Part shown: piece by piece, positions 15,163 through 19,386 of the stretch | Numbering within the stretch: position 1 is the first letter of the stretch | How the letters are laid out: the number at the start of each line of letters is the position of its first letter | Source: Chloroflexota bacterium | GTDB lineage: Bacteria > Chloroflexota > Anaerolineae > Anaerolineales > Anaerolineaceae | NCBI GenBank assembly: GCA_012797215.1 | Contig: JAAZPN010000054.1 | Coordinates: 1 to 19,386 of the forward strand | Direction of reading: 5' to 3' | Length of the DNA: 19,386 nucleotides | Made by a program: the position numbers and the translations under genes | The notes under the pieces: generated by a model | Databases searched by the model: none | Told to the model about the DNA's origin: nothing | What the model saw: the letters and a program-made list of their open reading frames with translations, nothing else

Positions 15163-15199
15163 AAAAAAAAACAACCCCTGGTTTCAGGGGTTGTTTTTT
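15163..15199. terminator. Strong bidirectional intrinsic terminator
   Basis: An 11-bp perfect stem (15170-15180 with 15185-15195), loop GTTT, is flanked by an A-run on the left and a T-run on the right, so it works for the plus-strand glycosyltransferase gene and for the minus-strand rplT. A-T pairing can lengthen the stem by several base pairs. Confidence 0.95.
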
Positions 15200-15212
15200 C
15201 GGTTGATTTTTT

Positions 15213-15566
15213 TTAGGCCTTAGAGGTAGCCTTGCTTACTACTTGCGAGAAAGCCTTAGGATCCCGTACAGCCAGGTCAGCCAGAACCTTGCGGTTCAGG
15301 ATGATTTCTGAGGTGCGCAGGGCGCTGATCAGACGGCTGTAGGTAATGCCATTCTGTCGGGCAGCCGCATTGATGCGCACAATCCAGAGCCTGCGCAAAT
15401 CGCGCTTGCGATTGCGTCGGTCGTTGTAAGCGTACCATTGGCTCTTCATGTAAGCCTCATTGGCGCGCTTAAACAGATGATTTCGGGTTCCCCGATAACC
15501 GCTGTTGTGGGCTATCCGGCGCTGGTGGCGTCGGCGGCGGTACGGTCCACTCTTTACTCTTGCCAT
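15213..15566 (-). CDS. rplT: 50S ribosomal protein L20
   Basis: The 117-residue protein starts M-A-R-V-K and is full length for L20. It has the basic N-terminal tail (R-R-R-R-H-Q-R-R-I), the Y-R-G-T-R-N-H-L-F segment, R-R-N-R-K-R-D-L-R-R-L-W-I-V-R-I-N-A-A-A-R (split over 51-71) and the C-terminal domain with N-R-K-x-L-A-D-L-A. L20 is essential early in 50S assembly and in many bacteria represses its own operon by binding the rpmI or infC leader. AAGGAG lies 8 nt before the ATG. It is the last gene of infC-rpmI-rplT, 68 nt after rpmI, and is followed by the bidirectional terminator. Confidence 0.98.
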   Translation of the reverse strand: MARVKSGPYRRRRHQRRIAHNSGYRGTRNHLFKRANEAYMKSQWYAYNDRRNRKRDLRRLWIVRINAAARQNGITYSRLISALRTSEIILNRKVLADLAVRDPKAFSQVVSKATSKA

Positions 15567-15634
15567 TTTCTTATCTCCTTTGCGGTCCCCTGGGCGTCAG
15601 ATTTTCATCCAGTTGTGTACACCCAACAGCCGCG

Positions 15635-15892
15635 CTAAAACGAATCGACAGGACTTTGGTCCTTTTTGCTCATGTAAGGCGCCAAACGCTTAATGTGCTT
15701 GACGAGGCCGCTGGATTTGACAGCGATAGTCTCGGCGAGCAGTGCTTTCGTACGCTTGGAAGTGTTGCGGCGCAGGTGACCTTTACCAATCTTGGTGCGG
15801 ACAACGAGGCCGGTCCCCGTAGTACGGAAGCGTTTTGACGTAGCCTTATGAGTCTTCATCTTGTACTTACCACTACTTTGTTTTCTAGGCAC
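15635..15892 (-). CDS. rpmI: 50S ribosomal protein L35, GTG start
   Basis: L35 is recognised from M-K-T-H-K-A-T-S-K-R-F, the R-T-K-I-G-K-G-H-L-R-R-N-T-S-K-R-T-K block and the basic C-terminal part. The start is set at the GTG at 15892 because AGGAG (15900-15904) is 7 nt upstream and the resulting protein begins M-P-R-K, like the M-P-K of other L35 proteins; a TTG six bases upstream is too close to the Shine-Dalgarno. The protein then has 85 residues, against the usual 64-66. About eight extra residues (Q-S-S-G-K-Y and neighbours) precede the M-K-T-H-K block, and there is an extra C-terminal tail ending P-V-D-S-F. An internal ATG at the M-K-T-H-K block is a possible alternative but has only a poor ribosome site. 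Confidence 0.93.
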   Translation of the reverse strand: MPRKQSSGKYKMKTHKATSKRFRTTGTGLVVRTKIGKGHLRRNTSKRTKALLAETIAVKSSGLVKHIKRLAPYMSKKDQSPVDSF

Positions 15893-15899
15893 GTTCAAA

Positions 15900-15904
15900 C
15901 TCCT
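15900..15904 (-). promoter_or_regulatory. Shine-Dalgarno AGGAG supporting the rpmI GTG start
   Basis: AGGAG on the minus strand lies 7 nt before GTG at 15892, at ideal spacing; it is only 1 nt from the competing TTG. Confidence 0.7.
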
Positions 15905-15915
15905 CTAAGAAAATG

Positions 15916-15944
15916 CAACGGCTGTGAACCGACCGCAGCCGTTG
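15916..15944 (-). promoter_or_regulatory. Leader hairpin in front of rpmI, candidate L20 autoregulatory element
   Basis: CAACGGCTG and CAGCCGTTG form a perfect 9-bp stem with an 11-nt loop, 11 nt before the rpmI Shine-Dalgarno. There is no T-run after it, so it is not an intrinsic terminator. L20 represses rpmI translation in E. coli through structured leader RNA, so a regulatory role is plausible, but this hairpin does not by itself match a known L20 site. Confidence 0.45.
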
Positions 15945-15963
15945 GTATTAATACCGACTAATT

Positions 15964-15993
15964 ATTATAACAGATTAATGAAGAGTCAAGCAA
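15964..15993 (-). promoter_or_regulatory. Predicted internal promoter for rpmI-rplT with downstream GGTATTAATACC palindrome
   Basis: TTGCTT (15988-15993) and a consensus TATAAT (15964-15969) are 18 nt apart, starting at the infC stop codon. The perfect 12-bp palindrome GGTATTAATACC (15944-15955) would lie at or just after the start site. This would allow rpmI-rplT expression apart from infC. Confidence 0.5.
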
Positions 15994-16509
15994 CTATTTT
16001 TTAGGAGTGAGCAGCATGAACATCGTGCGGCCTTCCATGTTCGGGGCCTGTTCAATTTCACTCACATCCTTCAAGTCCTCCGCAATTTCGCGCAGGTCTT
16101 CCAGTGCCAATTCAGGGTAGGTAATCTCCCGACCGCGGAAGCGAATGGTGACGCGGACTTTCATGCCATGCTGCAGCCAACCCCGGGCGTCATCCACCTT
16201 AAAACTGCGGTGATGGTCACCTGTCTTTGGACGCAGACGAATTTCTTTGACCTCGATCTTGGTCTGCGCTTTGCGAGCTTCGCGTTCCTTCTTTTCTTTG
16301 TCGTAGAGGAACTTGCTGAAATTCATAATCCGGCACACAGGCGGATCAGCATTGGGAGCGACTTCTACCAGGTCCAGACCGGCGGCATCTGCCCTGCGAA
16401 GAGCTTCACCAGTTGGGACGATGCCGGCGTTTTCACCGTTTTCATCCACAAGGCGAACTTTTTCTACTCTGATGCGTTCATTAATTCTGTATTCTTGTTT
16501 ACTACTGAT
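15994..16509 (-). CDS. infC: Translation initiation factor IF-3, probable AUC start
   Basis: IF-3 is clear from the N-domain (Y-R-I-N-E-R-I-R, R-L-V-D-E-N-G-E-N-A-G-I-V, D-L-V-E-V-A-P-N-A-D-P-P-V-C-R-I-M), the lysine-rich linker and the C-domain ending in M-L-L-T-P-K-K. It binds the 30S subunit and proofreads the start codon. The frame is open further upstream to TTG and ATG codons, but AAGGAG (16518-16523) stands exactly 8 nt before ATC at 16509, and the resulting 171-residue protein has the usual short N-terminus before R-I-N-E. AUU or AUC starts are a known infC feature that lets IF-3 control its own translation. The alternative ATG at 16545 has no Shine-Dalgarno and would place the good site inside the gene. 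Confidence 0.95.
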   Translation of the reverse strand: MSSKQEYRINERIRVEKVRLVDENGENAGIVPTGEALRRADAAGLDLVEVAPNADPPVCRIMNFSKFLYDKEKKEREARKAQTKIEVKEIRLRPKTGDHHRSFKVDDARGWLQHGMKVRVTIRFRGREITYPELALEDLREIAEDLKDVSEIEQAPNMEGRTMFMLLTPKK

Positions 16510-16517
16510 CTTCTCTT

Positions 16518-16523
16518 CTCCTT
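16518..16523 (-). promoter_or_regulatory. Shine-Dalgarno AAGGAG pointing to the infC AUC start
   Basis: AAGGAG on the minus strand is followed by 8 nt and then ATC at 16509. No ATG, GTG or TTG lies at usable distance downstream of it. Confidence 0.75.
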
Positions 16524-16572
16524 GATAACACTTAACAAACAACATATCACTCAGTGGTATGTTCAACGCGTA

Positions 16573-16602
16573 ATATTACCATAATCGCCCGGAAAACGTC
16601 AA
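16573..16602 (-). promoter_or_regulatory. Predicted sigma70-type promoter of infC-rpmI-rplT
   Basis: TTGACG (16597-16602) and TAATAT (16573-16578) are 18 nt apart, with the start site near 16566. This gives a leader of about 57 nt to the AUC codon and places the upstream in-frame TTG at the very 5' end of the mRNA. Confidence 0.6.
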
Positions 16603-16640
16603 CTGAACGGCGATCTTTTACTAGCAAAATGCAAAACATC

Positions 16641-16669
16641 TTCATTTAAGTCTTAATCTGAGGTAATAT
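16641..16669 (+). promoter_or_regulatory. Candidate promoter for the M29 aminopeptidase
   Basis: TTCATT (16641-16646) and TAATAT (16664-16669) are 17 nt apart. The leader of about 65 nt ends in GGAGG 4 nt before the ATG. The -35 match is weak. Confidence 0.4.
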
Positions 16670-16742
16670 CTATGAACGTAAGCTCAAGAAACCAAATATC
16701 TCAATTTTTACGAACCTGACCAAGCAATCCACCGGAGGAACC

Positions 16743-17972
16743 ATGACTTTCGAACAAAGCTTAGAAAAATACGCCGACTTGATCGTCAACATCGGTTTGG
16801 GTCTCAAACCCAACGATAAACTAATCATTTACCTGAATGAACACAGCCTGCCCTTGGCGCGTCTTGTCTCCAAAAAGGCCTTCCAGAATGGCGTCATCGA
16901 TATCCGCCTTGAATTCAGCGATGACACCATGGTCCTGGACCGTTTTCTCTACGCGCCCGATAAAACCATGGAATTCTTTCCCGCTTACCGCGTGGAATAT
17001 ATGGAAAACCTGCTGAAAGACGGCTACAATCGCCTCTCCTTGCTTGCCGAAGATCCGGACCTGCTTAAGCCGGTTGACCCCGCCCGCATTGCCACCTGGC
17101 AGCGCACAGCTGGCAAAGCAGTAAAACCGATCCAAAAATACACCATGGAAAACAAAGTCAAGTGGTGCGTGGTTGGCGTCGCCTGCCCTGCCTGGGCAAA
17201 AGCTGTATTCCCCGATTTATCTGAAGAAGAAGGCATGACCAAACTTTGGGAGAACATTTTTGCCGCGACCCGCGCGGACCTGGACGACCCGGTTTTGGCC
17301 TGGAAAGGACACGATGCCGCCCTGAAAGCGCGTAAAAATTTCCTGAACGAGGCGCGCTTTGAGTACGTTCGTTACCAAGGCCCAGGCACTGACCTGAAAG
17401 TTCATCTGGTTCAGGACCATATTTGGGAAGGCGGTTCCTCCCGCAGTGAAGCCGGGGATATTTTCATGCCGAATATCCCCACTGAAGAAATATTCTCCAT
17501 GCCGCACGCCGACCGCGTGGACGGCACCCTGCGCGCCACCATGCCCCTCAGCGTGCGCGGTCAGGTAGTGGATGATTTTCATTTCGCCTTTAAAGATGGT
17601 CGGGTTATTGATTTTGACGCGGGCACCGGCAAACAAATCCTCACCGACCTGCTGGATATGGATGAGGGCGCGAAACGGCTCGGCGAAATCGCCCTGGTGG
17701 CCGCAAATTCACCCATCAGCAACACCGGCATATTGTTCAAAAACACCCTGTTTGATGAGAACGCCTCCTGCCACTTTGCCCTGGGCGCCGCCTACAGCGA
17801 AAACCTGAAAGGCGCGACAGAACGCCCGGACGAAGAAAACCGCAAGCTGGGCATGAACGATTCGCTCATCCACGTGGACTTTATGGTCGGTGGGCGGGAA
17901 GTGACAGTGACCGGCGTGAAAGCGGACGGGAGCGAAGTTGTGCTGCTGAAAGACGGCGAGTGGCACATTTAG
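16743..17972 (+). CDS. Aminopeptidase, peptidase family M29
   Basis: This 409-residue protein is full length for the M29 family (AmpS/AmpT/PepS, PF02073). The N-terminal domain opens with Y-A-D-L-I-V-N-I-G-L-G (10-20). The C-terminal catalytic domain has N-I-P-T-E-E249-I-F (244-251), E315 in G-E-I-A-L-V, H344 and Y351 in A-S-C-H-F-A-L-G-A-A-Y, and H377-V-D379-F. These match the two-metal ligands and the catalytic Tyr of Thermus aminopeptidase T. It removes N-terminal residues from peptides in the cytoplasm, with broad specificity. The start follows a strong GGAGG. It is a single-gene unit with its own promoter and terminator. No link to the other genes is implied. Confidence 0.94.
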   Translation: MTFEQSLEKYADLIVNIGLGLKPNDKLIIYLNEHSLPLARLVSKKAFQNGVIDIRLEFSDDTMVLDRFLYAPDKTMEFFPAYRVEYMENLLKDGYNRLSLLAEDPDLLKPVDPARIATWQRTAGKAVKPIQKYTMENKVKWCVVGVACPAWAKAVFPDLSEEEGMTKLWENIFAATRADLDDPVLAWKGHDAALKARKNFLNEARFEYVRYQGPGTDLKVHLVQDHIWEGGSSRSEAGDIFMPNIPTEEIFSMPHADRVDGTLRATMPLSVRGQVVDDFHFAFKDGRVIDFDAGTGKQILTDLLDMDEGAKRLGEIALVAANSPISNTGILFKNTLFDENASCHFALGAAYSENLKGATERPDEENRKLGMNDSLIHVDFMVGGREVTVTGVKADGSEVVLLKDGEWHI

Positions 17973-17996
17973 TCTGAGCGCTTTTTCGAAGCTCAA

Positions 17997-18032
17997 AAAA
18001 CACCCGCGGACCTTTGAGTCAGCGGGTGTTTT
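17997..18032 (+). terminator. Intrinsic terminator after the aminopeptidase gene
   Basis: An 11-bp stem (17997-18007 with 18022-18032) and a 14-nt loop; the right arm ends in a TTTT run. It starts 24 nt after the stop codon. Confidence 0.85.
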
Positions 18033-18103
18033 GTTGCCCCCATCAGTTTGCCCAGTGTGTTTTCAGCAATCAACACTTTACCGCGGGATTCCAGGTTGTT
18101 TGA

Positions 18104-18112
18104 TGGTATGAT
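18104..18112 (+). promoter_or_regulatory. Possible extended -10 promoter for the AEC transporter
   Basis: TGG-TATGAT is an extended -10 box about 85 nt upstream of the start codon. No good -35 is present. Nothing else is recognisable between the terminator and the gene. Confidence 0.25.
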
Positions 18113-18196
18113 TCGCGGGCACGGGTTTAGCTTATTCCCGAAAATTGGTGGATAGAGAAACTCAACTCATCCCGGTAAACTGAAGAGAAAAATCGC

Positions 18197-19132
18197 ATGA
18201 TACTGCAGGGCGCGCTGATCGTTGTACAACAAATCTTTATCATCTTCCTCCTGATTGGCATTGGATTCCTGGCCGCCAGATTTGGGCTGCTGCGTGAAGA
18301 AGGCACGCGTCAGATTACCGATTTGCTCCTGATCATCGTCATTCCCTGCGTAATCATCATGGCTTTTCAAACAGCGTTCGAGCCGGCTCTGATTAAGAAC
18401 ATGCTGATTGCCGCGCTGCTTGCGGCATTGACCCATACTTCTGGCATTCTGATTTCAAAGCTGATGTTTCGGAACAGCGCCCCGGACAGAAAAACCATGC
18501 TCACCTATTCGACGGTATTTTACAACGCCGGCTTCTTTTCGCTGCCACTTTTGCGGGCTTTGTTAGGTGATGCCGGCGTGCTGTATGGGTCCGTTTTTGT
18601 GGCGGTTTTTAACCTATTCGCCTGGACCTACGGCATCCGCCTGATGAACGGCGAAAATGGCGCTTCCAAGTGGAAGAGCTTCTTGAACCCAGGAATCGTT
18701 TCGCTCCTCATTGCCTCAGCACTGGTGCTCTTCAACATCAAGCTGCCGCTTATGATTAAAACTACGCTGAATTATGTGACGGGTCTGCATACCCCTCTGG
18801 CGATGATGATTATTGGCAGCCAATTCTATGCCCTGCGGAATAACTTCACCCTGCGCGATTCTGCATTATGGAAAACCGTTCTTTCAAGGAATATTCTGGT
18901 GCCCCTGATTATGGTTGGCGCGATTTATTACCTCGCGCAGGATAAATCGCTTTTCTTTGCCAGCGTGATAACAGCCGCTGCGCCAACAGCCACCAACACA
19001 ATCCTATTTGCCACTAAGTTCAGGCAGGATGTAAACACCGCCGTCCAGGCAGTCATTTTGACCACGTTGCTGACGATTATCACCATCCCCCTGATCATGG
19101 CTCTGGCTATGCTGCTGAAGGGGGCGTTGTAG
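18197..19132 (+). CDS. AEC (auxin efflux carrier) family transporter
   Basis: This 311-residue, very hydrophobic protein with about ten predicted membrane helices fits the AEC family (PF03547), which exports or exchanges organic acids such as malate or malonate in bacteria. Typical features are the N-terminal I-G-I-G-F-L-A-A-R-F-G-L-L segment (20-32), the F-Y-N-A-G-F-F-S-L-P-L block (108-118), the H-T-P-L-A-M-M-I-I-G motif (198-207) and A-A-A-P-T-A-T-N-T near 260 in the second half. The ATG has only a weak AAGAG site 9-10 nt upstream. It stands alone, without a visible terminator. The substrate is not predictable from sequence. Confidence 0.88.
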   Translation: MILQGALIVVQQIFIIFLLIGIGFLAARFGLLREEGTRQITDLLLIIVIPCVIIMAFQTAFEPALIKNMLIAALLAALTHTSGILISKLMFRNSAPDRKTMLTYSTVFYNAGFFSLPLLRALLGDAGVLYGSVFVAVFNLFAWTYGIRLMNGENGASKWKSFLNPGIVSLLIASALVLFNIKLPLMIKTTLNYVTGLHTPLAMMIIGSQFYALRNNFTLRDSALWKTVLSRNILVPLIMVGAIYYLAQDKSLFFASVITAAAPTATNTILFATKFRQDVNTAVQAVILTTLLTIITIPLIMALAMLLKGAL

Positions 19133-19386
19133 CGTTTTTGATGTCTGCTGCTGGCGTCCTCAGTTCAGAGACTTCCGGAAAGTTCCAATAAATGGTCCAG
19201 TCGGAGCTGACATTTTTTGGATTAGCCAATAACAGATTTGAAGGTCAAAATCGTTACACGATGGGAACCTTGTTCTCTGCGCTTCTGGAATAACCCACAA
19301 CAGGTGCAGCGGAGGACCGGAAAGACCTGAGGAGTAATTAGTAATCAATTACACCGTTTTTCAAAATGTAGGGGCGACGCATGCGT
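19133..19386. other. Non-coding tail ending in a partial palindromic repeat
   Basis: No convincing gene lies here. Small inverted repeats are present: TTCCGGAA (19173-19180), and GTAATT/AATTAC arms with a 7-nt loop (19334-19352). The last ten bases form the perfect palindrome ACGCATGCGT (19377-19386), preceded by GTAGGGGCG. This looks like the left half of a palindromic intergenic repeat cut by the window edge. Confidence 0.45.

Noticed and set aside
16510..16566. N-terminal extension of IF-3 from the TTG at 16566 or the ATG at 16545
   Set aside because: The TTG would lie at the predicted transcription start, the ATG has no ribosome site, and the extension is absent from IF-3 proteins; the AAGGAG site points to ATC at 16509.
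19160..19348. 62-codon minus-strand frame in the right-hand tail
   Set aside because: No ribosome site, no domain, and it overlaps inverted repeats.

Overview
The window looks like a piece of a Chloroflexota (Anaerolineae-type) chromosome. This is inference. It rests on a TIGR03663-type membrane glycosyltransferase carrying a C-terminal NHL propeller, a Thr/Pro-rich lipoprotein with an NBR1-type Ig-like domain, a bifunctional phosphoglucose/phosphomannose isomerase, and moderate-GC sequence rich in GCGC. No tRNA, rRNA, CRISPR array, insertion sequence or phage gene was seen.

Region 1 (1-8149, all minus strand) is one long catabolic operon for Amadori-type glycated amines (fructoselysine-like compounds), entering from a promoter at about 8194-8222. 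In transcription order it holds a diverged FrlC-like sugar isomerase, a GntR/UTRA repressor, two tandem FrlD-like PfkB kinases, a protein fusing a GntR/UTRA repressor to a complete ROK sugar kinase, a SIS-domain deglycase/isomerase, a close FrlC (fructoselysine 3-epimerase) homologue, an amidohydrolase-2 protein and a YjbQ/UPF0047 protein cut by the window edge. Most junctions are overlaps or gaps under 25 nt; only the deglycase-frlC gap (97 nt) is larger. The proposed flow is: glycated amine, epimerised if needed (FrlC), phosphorylated at C6 (FrlD), cleaved by the SIS deglycase to glucose-6-phosphate plus free amine. No transporter is visible; it may lie beyond the left edge.

Region 2 (8389-11232) has a small two-helix membrane protein on plus, convergent with a minus-strand operon of NBR1-type lipoprotein, SAM methyltransferase and PGI/PMI. 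PGI/PMI could pass glucose-6-phosphate into glycolysis, but it is a separate transcription unit.

Region 3 (11233-15199) is a 359-nt intergenic stretch with diverging promoters, then the 1183-residue glycosyltransferase-NHL protein, closed by a strong bidirectional terminator shared with rplT.

Region 4 (15213-16602, minus) is the translation operon infC-rpmI-rplT. infC most likely starts at a rare AUC codon. An extra promoter and a strong hairpin precede rpmI.

Region 5 (16743-19132, plus) has an M29 aminopeptidase with its own terminator and an AEC-family transporter. The last 250 nt are non-coding and end in what looks like half of a palindromic repeat element.
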